From Oscillospiraceae bacterium (GTDB lineage Bacteria; Bacillota; Clostridia; Oscillospirales; Ruminococcaceae), in assembly GCA_017435045.1 (NCBI GenBank), contig JAFSFT010000043.1, positions 36,647 to 100,646 of the forward strand: a stretch of 64,000 bases of DNA. Reading direction: 5' to 3'. The translations under genes and the position numbers were made by a program. The notes beneath the pieces were generated by a model that worked only from the letters and a program-made list of their open reading frames with translations, did no database searches and was not told the DNA's origin. This document shows, in pieces, positions 26,651 through 34,551 of this stretch. The stretch's first letter is position 1. Each line of letters starts with the position of its first letter.

Positions 26651-26801
26651 AAGAACTATCCTTTTTATAAATTTTTCAACAGATTTGTTGTATGTTGTTG
26701 ATAAATTCAAGGACAGTATCCAGACTGTCCTTGCCATCTTTTTATAAAATGTAAATCTGTTTTTTATATATTAAGCCGTGGTTATAAATATACGCACGAC
26801 A

Positions 26802-26825
26802 AACCGACCGACTGGTCGGTCGGTT
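26802..26825. promoter_or_regulatory. TetR-type operator upstream of the RND-TetR operon
   Basis: A 24-base near-perfect palindrome has 11-base arms (AACCGACCGAC / GTCGGTCGGTT) around a TG centre. It lies about 150 bases before the RND start and directly next to a promoter-like TTGTCG/TATATT on the minus strand. Repeated GACCGAC-type arms are typical of TetR operators. Confidence 0.8.
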
Positions 26826-26917
26826 GTAATCATATTAATACTTTTTGCATATTTGCACAAGGCTTTTCACAGAATTTTCCGATAATATTCACCTGTATGG
26901 AATTTTTTTGCAAAAAC

Positions 26918-26944
26918 AAAACAGAGGGAGATGCCCTCTGTTTT
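26918..26944. terminator. Terminator after the ribbon-helix-helix gene
   Basis: AAAACAGAGGG (26918-26928) pairs with CCCTCTGTTTT (26934-26944). On the minus strand it runs into TTTTGTTTTTG. Confidence 0.85.
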
Positions 26945-26955
26945 AATGTTTTAAA

Positions 26956-27129
26956 TTATTCTTCTTTTTCTAAAATGATTTTGCCGTGTTCTGACTCAAA
27001 TTTTTTAACTGCATCTCTTACAAGTATATTCAACTGACTATTTGCCGAACGACCTTCGTAATCTGCAATTACGTGCAGCTTGTGCAACATCTCATCATCT
27101 ATTCTGAATGAAAAATTTTTAATTGACAT
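26956..27129 (-). CDS. Small ribbon-helix-helix (Arc-like) DNA-binding protein
   Basis: A 57-residue protein reads MSIKNFSFRIDDEMLHKLHV..., with the beta-strand (NFSFRID) and two helices of the Arc/MetJ ribbon-helix-helix fold, then an acidic tail. The strand is in the right place to contact DNA. Such proteins act as small repressors or antitoxins; no recognisable toxin gene is adjacent. The divergent 89-residue gene (27248) shares the 118-base upstream region and may be regulated by it. The ribosome-binding site is weak (GGGG about 9 bases before the ATG). Confidence 0.75.
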   Translation of the reverse strand: MSIKNFSFRIDDEMLHKLHVIADYEGRSANSQLNILVRDAVKKFESEHGKIILEKEE

Positions 27130-27247
27130 AAAAACAACCCCAAACTGAATGTATTATGACTTTATATTACATTCAATTTATGGTATATTATTTTCAAAGA
27201 ACCCAAAATAATTCCATTTTGACGTCACATTTTATTGGAGGTAAGTT

Positions 27248-27517
27248 ATGGATAAATCAAATAATACTAAATATTCGTTGGATAAAGACTTTAAATGCGA
27301 ATTGACAAACAAAGATTTTACCGAAGGCTGTCTGCGTTATAATGTACTTACCGACCCTGAGGTTGTATATATATTGACCGCGGAGGAAAAGGCCGCACTT
27401 GCAGACAAAACCGCAGATGAGCTATGGAAGATGTTGTATGTCCGAGAAAATGTAGTTAACGGTGATGTATACGCTGTATGGATAAAGCTTAAAATGGAAG
27501 AGTACAGAAAAAAGTAG
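27248..27517 (+). CDS. Small acidic cytoplasmic protein, unknown function
   Basis: I do not recognise this 89-residue protein. It has no signal peptide or membrane segment. Residues 45-90 look helical (LTAEEKAALADKTADELWKM). A good ribosome-binding site (GGAGGTAAGTT) precedes the ATG. It is divergent from the small ribbon-helix-helix gene and is followed by the bidirectional terminator at 27581-27606. The pair could be a regulator and its target, but there is no sequence evidence that it is a toxin. Confidence 0.7.
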   Translation: MDKSNNTKYSLDKDFKCELTNKDFTEGCLRYNVLTDPEVVYILTAEEKAALADKTADELWKMLYVRENVVNGDVYAVWIKLKMEEYRKK

Positions 27518-27580
27518 CCTGCAGCAAAATTGATTATAATACCGGCAGTATATATCAGTATAATTTAATACAGCATACAA

Positions 27581-27606
27581 AAAGGCATCGGTTTCCCGAT
27601 GCCTTT
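27581..27606. terminator. Bidirectional terminator between the small acidic gene and jag
   Basis: AAAGGCATCGG (27581-27591) pairs with CCGATGCCTTT (27596-27606). It serves the convergent 27248-27517 gene and the rpmH-jag operon. Confidence 0.88.
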
Positions 27607-27649
27607 GCTTTTTATCCCATAAAAGGATTTATTCTATTTTCAAACCGTA

Positions 27650-28684
27650 TTACAGTTCGATTTTGCCGTAGAGGCCTGTGCTGCCGAATGCGCCAAGGTC
27701 GTCAACAAGTTTTGTTTCTCTTGTTTTCTGTACCTGTGGTGCAGCTTTTTCTCTGCGGTTGTCACGACGGTTGTTGTTTCTGCCGCCTTTGCCGTTTGCA
27801 CCTTTACCGCCTTTATTGTTGTTACGGCGAGGTGTTGTTGGATAGATAACAACACGTCTCTGGCTGCCTTCGCCCTTGCTTTCGCTCTTTACGCCATTGA
27901 TTTCGCTTACTGTAGCGTGGATAATGCGTCTTTCGTAAGGGTTCATTGGTTCAAAGGAGTAGCTGCGGCCGCTTTTTGCAACCTTTGCAGACATCTTTTT
28001 AGCCATTGCAACCAGGTCTTTTTCTCTTTTCTGACGGTAGTCTGCAACGTCAACGGAGATTTTTTCGTCGCTGTCTTCAAAGCGGTTTGCAGCAAGGGAT
28101 GTAAGGTAGCTGAGAGCTTCCATTGTTTCGCCTTTTCTGCCGATAAGACAGCCAGCGTCCTGACCTACGATTTTGATGATAAAGCCTGTCTGTGTTTTGA
28201 AGATTTTAAATTCGTATTCGCTTTCGTAGAACTGGCCGATAACGCTGTGGATAAATTCCATTGCATATTTAACCTTTGCGGAAGCTGCTTCCAGTGGAAT
28301 TTCTTCCAGTGCAGGTGCTTCTTCAGCTTTAGCTTCTGTTTTTGGTTCTGCCTTTGGTTCTTCTTTAACTTCTTCTTTTACAGGCTGTGGTTTTTCTGCT
28401 TTTACAGCTTTTTCAGCTTTTTTAGCTTCCTGCTTTGCAGGTTTTTCTTTTTTTGCCGGTTTTTCCTGTTTTGGTTCAGGTTTCTTTTCTTCAAAGAGGT
28501 TCTTTACGCTGAACTCTTCTTCGATTTCCACAACCTTAACCTTTGCAGGTTTTCTGAAGAAAAATCTCTTTTCAGGATATTCCAGCACTTCACAGGTAAC
28601 CTGTTCTCTGGAGAGACCCAGCTCTCTGAGAGCAAGTTCAATAGCTTCGTCAACTGTGGAAGCCTGTTTGATAAGTTCTCTCAT
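27650..28684 (-). CDS. jag: RNA-binding protein Jag (KhpB)
   Basis: This 344-residue protein has three parts. The Jag-N domain (residues 1-52) contains FFFRKPAKVKV. A low-complexity Lys/Glu/Ala/Pro linker follows (about 65-130). The C-terminal KH domain (VGQDAGCLIGRKGETMEALS) and R3H domain (MNPYERRIIHATVS near 248) bind RNA. In other Bacillota it works with KhpA in post-transcriptional control of cell-wall genes. The C-terminal tail is rich in Asn, Gly and Arg. It overlaps the yidC stop by one base at 28684, as usual for the rpmH-rnpA-yidD-yidC-jag operon. Confidence 0.95.
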   Translation of the reverse strand: MRELIKQASTVDEAIELALRELGLSREQVTCEVLEYPEKRFFFRKPAKVKVVEIEEEFSVKNLFEEKKPEPKQEKPAKKEKPAKQEAKKAEKAVKAEKPQPVKEEVKEEPKAEPKTEAKAEEAPALEEIPLEAASAKVKYAMEFIHSVIGQFYESEYEFKIFKTQTGFIIKIVGQDAGCLIGRKGETMEALSYLTSLAANRFEDSDEKISVDVADYRQKREKDLVAMAKKMSAKVAKSGRSYSFEPMNPYERRIIHATVSEINGVKSESKGEGSQRRVVIYPTTPRRNNNKGGKGANGKGGRNNNRRDNRREKAAPQVQKTRETKLVDDLGAFGSTGLYGKIEL

Positions 28685-29748
28685 TATTTGCCACCGTATG
28701 TGTTTCTTTCGTTTGCTCTTGCTTTTTCAAGACGTGCAAGCTGTTCTTCTGTAAGTTCAGCTTCTACGTCGTAGGTTGCTCTTGCTTTTTCAAGACGTTT
28801 TTTGCCAAGTTCTGCACTGGAAGCGGACATTTTGCCGTCTGCACCAGGAGCGGCTCTTCTGCCTGCCTTGGAAGATGCAGCCTTGCGTCTTGCCTTCATT
28901 TCTTCTTCAACCTTTGCTTTTTCCTTTTCAGGGTCAAAGAACAGTCTCATAAAGAGGTCCTGAAGAATGCCGAATACGCTGGAGAAAATCCAGTAAACAG
29001 TAACACCTGCAGGCATTACAAAGGAGAAGTAGCCGAACATAAGTGTTGTGTAGACAGGCATCCATTTCATAGCGCCGTCCATCTTCTGGCCGTTGAGTTT
29101 CATCATAATAAGCTGGCTTGCCAGCATGGAAGCAACGGAGAGGATTGGAATAATCCAGAGAAGGCTTGGCTCTTTGATGCTTGGCATCTGTGTAAGGTCA
29201 AGGCCAAGGAAGGACATGTTGATGTCGTTGATATAAGCGATATTTTCTGCTGTGAGAACACCGCTGAAAGCGTCAGGGTTGCTTCTTACAGTTGTAAGAA
29301 TTGTAGATTCAGGGCTGTAAGTACCCATTGTGATACCAAGGCCTTTTACAATTTCTGTAGCAGCTTTGATTGTTTCTTCGGAAAGTTTAGCCAGATGTGT
29401 AAGTGGCTGGTAGATAACGTTGATAAGACCGAAGAGGATTGGCATCTGGATAAGCAGTGGCAGACAGCCGCTGGATGCGGAGATGCCGTTTTCCTGCTGG
29501 ATACGCACGATTTCTTCCTGGCGTTTCTGTGGGTTGTTAGCATATTTTTTGTTAACTTCGTTAACAAGTGGCTGAACAGCAGCCATTCTGATGCTGGATT
29601 TTTTCTGTTTCCAGGAAAGTGGGAACAGAATGATTTTTGTCACAAGTGTGAACAGTAAGAGTGCAAGACCGTAGTTGGAAACTACGTCGTAGATGATTTT
29701 CAATAACCAACCAAGTGGTATTGCGATAATGTCAAAAATTGCGCCCAT
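28684..29748 (-). CDS. yidC: Membrane protein insertase YidC
   Basis: This integral membrane protein inserts and folds other membrane proteins, alone or with SecYEG. It has 354 residues with the YidC/Oxa1 core: first helix, the KQKKSSIRMAAVQP cytoplasmic hairpin around 47-60, the GCLPLLIQMPILFGLINVIY helix and three further helices. No lipobox cysteine is visible, unlike many Bacillus SpoIIIJ proteins. The C-terminus has an unusually long, basic Ala/Lys-rich tail (about 275-354) that probably contacts ribosomes. Confidence 0.95.
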   Translation of the reverse strand: MGAIFDIIAIPLGWLLKIIYDVVSNYGLALLLFTLVTKIILFPLSWKQKKSSIRMAAVQPLVNEVNKKYANNPQKRQEEIVRIQQENGISASSGCLPLLIQMPILFGLINVIYQPLTHLAKLSEETIKAATEIVKGLGITMGTYSPESTILTTVRSNPDAFSGVLTAENIAYINDINMSFLGLDLTQMPSIKEPSLLWIIPILSVASMLASQLIMMKLNGQKMDGAMKWMPVYTTLMFGYFSFVMPAGVTVYWIFSSVFGILQDLFMRLFFDPEKEKAKVEEEMKARRKAASSKAGRRAAPGADGKMSASSAELGKKRLEKARATYDVEAELTEEQLARLEKARANERNTYGGK

Positions 29749-29872
29749 AATTCCTCCGAGCTTTAGTAGCGTATTTATTATACCGGTTGCTGTATGATGC
29801 AGAAATACAGTTATATATATTTGATCTGCACAGTAAGCAAAGTTTTACTTGTTATATATGCCCTCAGGCACT

Positions 29873-30127
29873 TTACCGGTATAAATTTTTGTTTTCGTTT
29901 GTCCACTTGCCTTTTGGCGGGACAGGGTCATAGCCGTGTCTGCACAACGGGTTACAGCGCATAATACGCCAGCTACCCAGCAGCAATCCCTTTACAATGC
30001 CGTGAATTTCGATGGCTTCCATCATATATTCACTGCAGGTCGGAGAAAAACGGCAGTTTGTACCCAATAGCGGGGATATAAATTTTTTGTACAGTTTTAT
30101 AGGAAATATAAATATTTTCTTTATCAT
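29873..30127 (-). CDS. yidD: Membrane protein insertion efficiency factor YidD
   Basis: This 84-residue peripheral membrane protein assists YidC-dependent insertion. It has the family core LYKKFISPLLGTNCRFSPTC (residues 11-30), EYMMEAIEIHG and RIMRCNPLCRHGYDPVP with conserved cysteines. The ATG at 30127 follows AGGGGGC by 5 bases. An in-frame ATG at 30172 would add 15 atypical residues overlapping rnpA and is not favoured. It lies between rnpA and yidC in the usual order. Confidence 0.93.
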   Translation of the reverse strand: MIKKIFIFPIKLYKKFISPLLGTNCRFSPTCSEYMMEAIEIHGIVKGLLLGSWRIMRCNPLCRHGYDPVPPKGKWTNENKNLYR

Positions 30128-30175
30128 ATTGCCCCCTGTTTTTTCCGCAGCTGCGGCTCTTGTAACCGCCAAACG

Positions 30176-30598
30176 TTATTCTTCTGCGGGCTGACCGGAT
30201 GTAACTGTAGACTGTGTTGGTATAATCCCTGCTTTTTCACACAGTTCTTTAAGCTGGCTGTATACCACCTGCTGCTTTACATACGGTGTCTTGCTGCGGG
30301 CAACCACAATTATGTCGATGCTCTGGCTTTTGTCGATGTTAAGCTGACGTATACTTTCGCGGATAAGACGGCGTGCACGGTTGCGTTTTACTGCGTTACC
30401 AACCTTTTTGCTGGCTGTTATGCCAAAACGAGCATATCCGTAACGGTTTTTTATAACGTACAGCACCACACATCTGTCCACAAAGTTTTCGCCCCGGCGG
30501 TAAGCACGGTTAAATTCTGTGTTTTGTTTACTGCTTTTAATTTCATTTTTTCTTCTTTCTTGCCGCTTCCTTTTTTGATATAAAGAAACAAAGACCAC
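30176..30598 (-). CDS. rnpA: Ribonuclease P protein component RnpA
   Basis: RnpA is the protein cofactor of RNase P, which trims tRNA 5' ends. The conserved core (EFNRAYRRG, RFGITASKKVGNAVKRNRAR, RRLIRESIRQ) is intact. The start is unclear. The only in-frame common start codon is GTG at 30598, giving 140 residues. The expected position, next to GAAAGAAG and just before KSSKQNTEF, holds an ATG that is one base out of frame, with an in-frame ATT beside it. Either the GTG or ATT is used, or a single A is missing in the AAATTAAAA run near 30540. Confidence 0.85.
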   Translation of the reverse strand: MVFVSLYQKRKRQERRKNEIKSSKQNTEFNRAYRRGENFVDRCVVLYVIKNRYGYARFGITASKKVGNAVKRNRARRLIRESIRQLNIDKSQSIDIIVVARSKTPYVKQQVVYSQLKELCEKAGIIPTQSTVTSGQPAEE

Positions 30599-30697
30599 CC
30601 GTATAGCCGCCTTTTAAATTCAAAGCTCTTGCGTCGGTGGTCCTTCGTTAACTATATCTTAAGGATTTGGAACAACAAATTACTCTTTAATGATAAA

Positions 30698-30832
30698 TTA
30701 AACAGCTAATTTTGCTCTGCCTTTAGCTCTTCTTGCAGCAATAACTTTTTTGCCGTTTTTAGTTGCCATTCTGCCCAAGAAACCGTGAACTTTTGCACGG
30801 GAGCGTTTTTTTGGCTGGTAAGTTCTTTTCAT
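30698..30832 (-). CDS. rpmH: 50S ribosomal protein L34
   Basis: This 44-residue basic protein ([20 protein letters not shown]...) is unmistakably L34, a structural protein of the large ribosomal subunit. AGGAGG lies 7-8 bases before the ATG. It is the first gene of the rpmH-rnpA-yidD-yidC-jag operon, divergent from dnaA across the origin, as in most Bacillota. Confidence 0.98.
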   Translation of the reverse strand: MKRTYQPKKRSRAKVHGFLGRMATKNGKKVIAARRAKGRAKLAV

Positions 30833-30930
30833 TGATTCGTCCTCCTGTTAGATTTTTTATATGCAAACGATGCCTTTTGCACCGCTGCCAACTGTACTGA
30901 CGCAGGGCACACTACTCCCTGCAAGGTACA

Positions 30931-30960
30931 AGTATATAATAAAAAGGGACGGCTTGTCAA
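30931..30960 (-). promoter_or_regulatory. Promoter of the rpmH operon
   Basis: On the minus strand TTGACA (complement of 30955-30960) is followed after 17-18 bases by a TATACT/ATATAC element near 30931-30937. It is about 100 bases before the rpmH start. Confidence 0.75.
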
Positions 30961-31039
30961 GCAAAATTTTTTCCTGAAAACCCTTAAAAATAAAGGAAAT
31001 TTATGTTTTAAGCCTCCTCTTGGAATATATGGACATAAA

Positions 31040-31201
31040 GATAAGTTATCAACATATATATTGTGGTTTTGTTGAAAAAATATTTCTATTTTTATAAATT
31101 TAACAGGAAAACAAATCTACAACAATTTAAATATGCATCTTTATTATTTATATTATTATATCTATTATAATATTGTAATTTTCTGATTGATATGATATAA
31201 T
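31040..31201 (+). promoter_or_regulatory. dnaA upstream region: DnaA boxes and promoter (left part of oriC)
   Basis: A near-consensus DnaA box TTATCAACA (31046-31054) and an inverted TTTTCAACA (31070-31078) lie in a very AT-rich stretch. A promoter TTGTAA (31173-31178), 17 bases, TATAAT (31196-31201) precedes dnaA by about 75 bases. The boxes upstream of the promoter fit DnaA autoregulation. Confidence 0.7.
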
Positions 31202-31279
31202 TATATGGTTAATAGTAGTATAGAAAAGTATGCCCTGTGGCGTACGCTGACATAGAATATTAAAACGGGAGATTTTTTG

Positions 31280-32581
31280 ATGAACTCATATAATGATGTT
31301 TTTCAGGCTGTAAAAAACGGCTTTTGCAAAGAAGAAATTGTAGAAGCAAGTTACAACCTTTTTATTGAACCGCTTGAAATTAAAAATATAGAAGGCAACA
31401 CCGCAATTCTGCTGACAAACAGCGAATGGGCAAAAGGTGTTATTGAAGAACGTTTTGAACCTATCCTTAAAAAAGGTTTTGAACAGATTCTCGGTTTTAC
31501 ACTTCTTATAAAAATTGAAGTTAAGAAAGAAGAGGAAACCGCACAGCCTGCAGCACCTATAAACGGAGGTAAATACGCACTTACCTTTGATACATTTATT
31601 GTGGGTTCCTCAAACAAGTTTGCCCATGCTGCTGCACTTGCAGTTGCACAGAATCCTGCCACAGCATACAACCCGCTTTTTATTTATGGCGATTCCGGTC
31701 TGGGAAAGACACACCTGCTTACAGCTATAAGAGCAGAAGTAGAAAAGAACAATCCAAAATCAAATATCATTTACATTGACGGCGAAACCTTTACAAACGA
31801 AATTATCACCGCCATCAGAGAAAACAAAACTGCAGAATTTCACAACAAATACCGTCAGGCAGATGTTCTGCTGGTTGACGACGTACAGTTTATAGCCGGT
31901 AAGGAAAGTACACAGGAAGAATTTTTCCACACCTTTAATGCACTGCACTCTGCAGGCAAACAGATTGTTCTGGTTTCTGACCGCCCCGCAAAGGAAATTC
32001 AGCGTCTTGAAGAAAGACTGCGTACCCGTTTTGAATGGGGGCTTACAGCTGATATCCAGCCACCTGATTTTGAAACACGCTGTGCAATCATAAAAAGAAA
32101 AAGCGATCTGTTAAGACTGGATATACAGAACGATGCTGTGGAATTTATAGCAAGCAAGGTAAAAACCAACATCCGTCAGCTTGAAGGTGTTGTTAAAAAA
32201 CTGGATGCACTTAAACGTCTTGAAAACAAACAGCCTAACCTTGTAAACGCACAGATTGCAATCAAGGATATTCTCAACGAACAGCTGCCTATTCCTCTTA
32301 CTATTGAAAAAATTCTGGAGGAGGTTGGCAGAAGCTACAATGTTTCACCTTCTGATATAAAAGGCAAAAGAAAAACACAAAGCATATCCGAAGCAAGAAA
32401 AATGGCTATGTACATTATCCGTCAGGTGTGTGAAATGAGCATGGCGGATATAGGAAAAGAATTTGACCGTGACCACTCCACTGTTGTTTATTCAATCAAC
32501 AATGTGGGAGAAAAGATGGAAAAGGATTCCTTCTACAGAAGCAATATTGAAGATATTATCAAAAACGTAAAAAGTCTTTAA
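31280..32581 (+). CDS. dnaA: Chromosomal replication initiator protein DnaA
   Basis: DnaA binds DnaA boxes at oriC, melts the origin and recruits the helicase. The 433-residue protein has an N-terminal helicase-contact domain, a short linker, the AAA+ domain (Walker A GDSGLGKTH near 137-145, Walker B LLVDDVQF, sensor DRPAKEIQ) and a C-terminal DNA-binding domain with DFDRDHSTV-type signature (EFDRDHSTVVYSI). The ATG at 31280 is 9 bases after GGGAG; the TTG one codon before it is a less likely start. The linker domain II is short. Confidence 0.98.
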   Translation: MNSYNDVFQAVKNGFCKEEIVEASYNLFIEPLEIKNIEGNTAILLTNSEWAKGVIEERFEPILKKGFEQILGFTLLIKIEVKKEEETAQPAAPINGGKYALTFDTFIVGSSNKFAHAAALAVAQNPATAYNPLFIYGDSGLGKTHLLTAIRAEVEKNNPKSNIIYIDGETFTNEIITAIRENKTAEFHNKYRQADVLLVDDVQFIAGKESTQEEFFHTFNALHSAGKQIVLVSDRPAKEIQRLEERLRTRFEWGLTADIQPPDFETRCAIIKRKSDLLRLDIQNDAVEFIASKVKTNIRQLEGVVKKLDALKRLENKQPNLVNAQIAIKDILNEQLPIPLTIEKILEEVGRSYNVSPSDIKGKRKTQSISEARKMAMYIIRQVCEMSMADIGKEFDRDHSTVVYSINNVGEKMEKDSFYRSNIEDIIKNVKSL

Positions 32582-32621
32582 TATTTAACCTATATATTTT
32601 GTTAAGGAAAGAAGCTTTTTT

Positions 32622-32903
32622 ATGAGTATTTTTGAAACAGGTATGCTCATTTGCTTTGGCATTGCGTGGCCGGTAAACATATATAAATCTGTTAAAAGCC
32701 GCACAGCCGCAGGACGCAGCCTTACTTTTCAGTGGGCTATACTGATAGGTTATATATGCGGAATTATACACAAGATTCTTTATAACAATGATATAGTCCT
32801 TTATCTTTATATAATCAATCTGCTGATGGTAAGCATAGATACCGCATTATACTTCAGAAACAGCCGTCTGGACAGAGAAAAAGAACGTTTAAATAAAAAA
32901 TAA
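32622..32903 (+). CDS. Small PQ-loop/SemiSWEET-like membrane protein
   Basis: This 93-residue protein has three hydrophobic segments and a CFGIAWPVNIYKSVKSRTAAG start that matches the small MtN3/PQ-loop-like proteins of Clostridia. The conserved proline and the SRTAAGRS loop are typical. Three-helix half transporters of this kind dimerise to move small solutes such as sugars; the substrate here is unknown. It lies between dnaA and the oriC unwinding module, a position usually empty in Bacillota. GAAAG lies about 10 bases before the ATG. Confidence 0.75.
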   Translation: MSIFETGMLICFGIAWPVNIYKSVKSRTAAGRSLTFQWAILIGYICGIIHKILYNNDIVLYLYIINLLMVSIDTALYFRNSRLDREKERLNKK

Positions 32904-32910
32904 AAAAATC

Positions 32911-33110
32911 AAAAACTTTTCAACAATTTTTTTAACTTTAAACATTAACTTTTCAACAATATAAACATCCTGAAAGTTGTTATGTTTAATTCCACAAATT
33001 ATCAACATTCTTTCAAGATAAAAAAGATTGGATTTTTCCGCTTGAAAATTGACTTATTTATACTTTTCAACAAATCAACGGCCTCTACTACTACTGCTGA
33101 ATTTATTTAG
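32911..33110. other. Predicted oriC core: DnaA boxes plus DnaA-trio unwinding element
   Basis: The gap 32904-33239 contains DnaA-box-like sites TTTTCAACA at 32917-32925, 32950-32958 and 33064-33072 and TTATCAACA at 32999-33007. The last box is followed by a short GC patch (CGGCCT, 33079-33084) and then CTACTACTACTGCTG (33085-33099), a run of DnaA-trio units, and AT-rich sequence. This box / GC / trio order is the basal unwinding system described for Bacillus subtilis. Location between dnaA and dnaN also matches. Confidence 0.85.
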
Positions 33111-33239
33111 CTTGTTTTAGAAAAAATTTGTTTTTTGCTGATTAAAGAGTATAAAATTACCATCGTTTCATGTTGAAAACCAAAAAATAATAAAAATTTA
33201 AATAAAAAGAGATATATAAAAACAAGAAAGGAAAATAAG

Positions 33240-34343
33240 ATGAAGATTATCTGCGACAAAAACACTTTGAGCGAAGCTATACAGACAGTTAGCCGTGCGG
33301 TTGCTGTTAAAAGCAATCTTGCATCTATTGAAGGTATTCTGTTTGTGGCCGAAAAAGGCACTCTGACACTGACAGGCTACGATTTTGAAATGGGCATCAA
33401 AACAACATTTGAATGTGATGTTGAAATGGAGGGCGATATTGTGCTTTCCTCCAGTCTGCTTGGCAATATTGTAAAAAAATCCACAGACGACAGAATTTCC
33501 ATCGAATGTGACGACAGAATGAACTGCAAAATCAAAAGCGGTATGACAGAGTACAATATTAAAGGTATCGACTCTTCGGATTATCCTGATTTTCCTGCAC
33601 CAAACAGTGAAAACAGCATAAAAATCGAAAACCGTCTTTTCTGTGAGATGGTAGATTATGTTATCTATGCAGTAAGCCAGGACGAAAAACGTCCTGCACA
33701 TACAGGTGTGCTGGTTAAGCTGGAAAACCGTAAGCTGACAATGGTTGCACTGGATGGTTACCGTCTTGCTGTTTGCGAAAGAGAAGTTGACTTTGAAGGC
33801 AATTTCTCTATGATTGTACCTGCAAAAGCTATGAATGAAGTTAGAAAAATTGTGGGCGAAACTGATGGAAAGCTGACAATTTATGCAAACAGAAGATATA
33901 TCATCTTCAATGCAAAGGAATTTATAGTGCTTTCCCGTCTGCTTGAGGGTGAATTTCTTGACTATAACAAGGCTATTCCAAAAACATTCTCTGTAAAAGC
34001 TGTTGCAAATACAAGAGAATTTATAAATGTAATTGACCGTGTATCCCTCATTATCACAGAGAGACTTAAAAACCCTGTGAAGCTGAATATAGAAGACGAT
34101 TTTATCAGTGTTAAATGTACCACAGAAATAGGTGCAGTTTACGACGAGGTTTCTGCAGAGGTTGAGGGTGCAGGCCTTGAAATTGGTTTTAACAACAAAT
34201 ATCTCCTTGATGCACTGAAAGCAAGCAAAAAAGAAGAGCTTGTATTCAATTTTACAGGCAGTCTTTCTCCTTGCGTTATCAGACCAAAGGACAGCGATGA
34301 TTTCACATATCTTGTATTACCTGTGAGGTTTAAAAATGATTAA
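33240..34343 (+). CDS. dnaN: DNA polymerase III subunit beta (sliding clamp) DnaN
   Basis: The sliding clamp forms a ring on DNA that tethers the replicative polymerase. The 367-residue protein has the three-repeat clamp architecture and C-terminal LPVRF, close to the usual LPMR(L/F) end, for the client-binding pocket. AAGAAAGGAAAATAAG precedes the ATG. It is downstream of oriC, and its last bases overlap the S4 gene start. Confidence 0.98.
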   Translation: MKIICDKNTLSEAIQTVSRAVAVKSNLASIEGILFVAEKGTLTLTGYDFEMGIKTTFECDVEMEGDIVLSSSLLGNIVKKSTDDRISIECDDRMNCKIKSGMTEYNIKGIDSSDYPDFPAPNSENSIKIENRLFCEMVDYVIYAVSQDEKRPAHTGVLVKLENRKLTMVALDGYRLAVCEREVDFEGNFSMIVPAKAMNEVRKIVGETDGKLTIYANRRYIIFNAKEFIVLSRLLEGEFLDYNKAIPKTFSVKAVANTREFINVIDRVSLIITERLKNPVKLNIEDDFISVKCTTEIGAVYDEVSAEVEGAGLEIGFNNKYLLDALKASKKEELVFNFTGSLSPCVIRPKDSDDFTYLVLPVRFKND

Positions 34344-34551
34344 TATAGAAGTAAAACCACCTTTTATCAAGCTGGATCAGTTTCTTAAATTTGCAAATGT
34401 GATTTACTCCGGCGGCGAAGCTAAAACAGTTATACTTGAAGGTTTGGTAGAAGTTAACGGTGAAGTTTGCACAATGAGAGGCAAAAAGCTGTACGACGGT
34501 TATGTTGTAAGCTTTAACGGCGAAGAATATAAGGTAGTTATAAGTGAATAA
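34336..34551 (+). CDS. yaaA: S4-domain RNA-binding protein (YaaA/RlbA-like)
   Basis: This 71-residue protein is a single S4 domain (IKLDQFLKFANVIYSGGEAK, then VEVNGEVCTMRGKKL), the RNA-binding fold also found in ribosomal protein S4. Members in the dnaN-recF interval (YaaA/RlbA) are implicated in ribosome assembly. It overlaps dnaN by 8 bases and recF by 8 bases, so all three are translationally coupled. Confidence 0.93.
   Translation: MINIEVKPPFIKLDQFLKFANVIYSGGEAKTVILEGLVEVNGEVCTMRGKKLYDGYVVSFNGEEYKVVISE

Noticed and set aside
31205-31222. Second DnaA-trio-like run (AATAGTAGTATAG) before dnaA
   Set aside because: Only two or three units, with no correctly placed DnaA box and GC patch. The module at 33064-33115 is far stronger.
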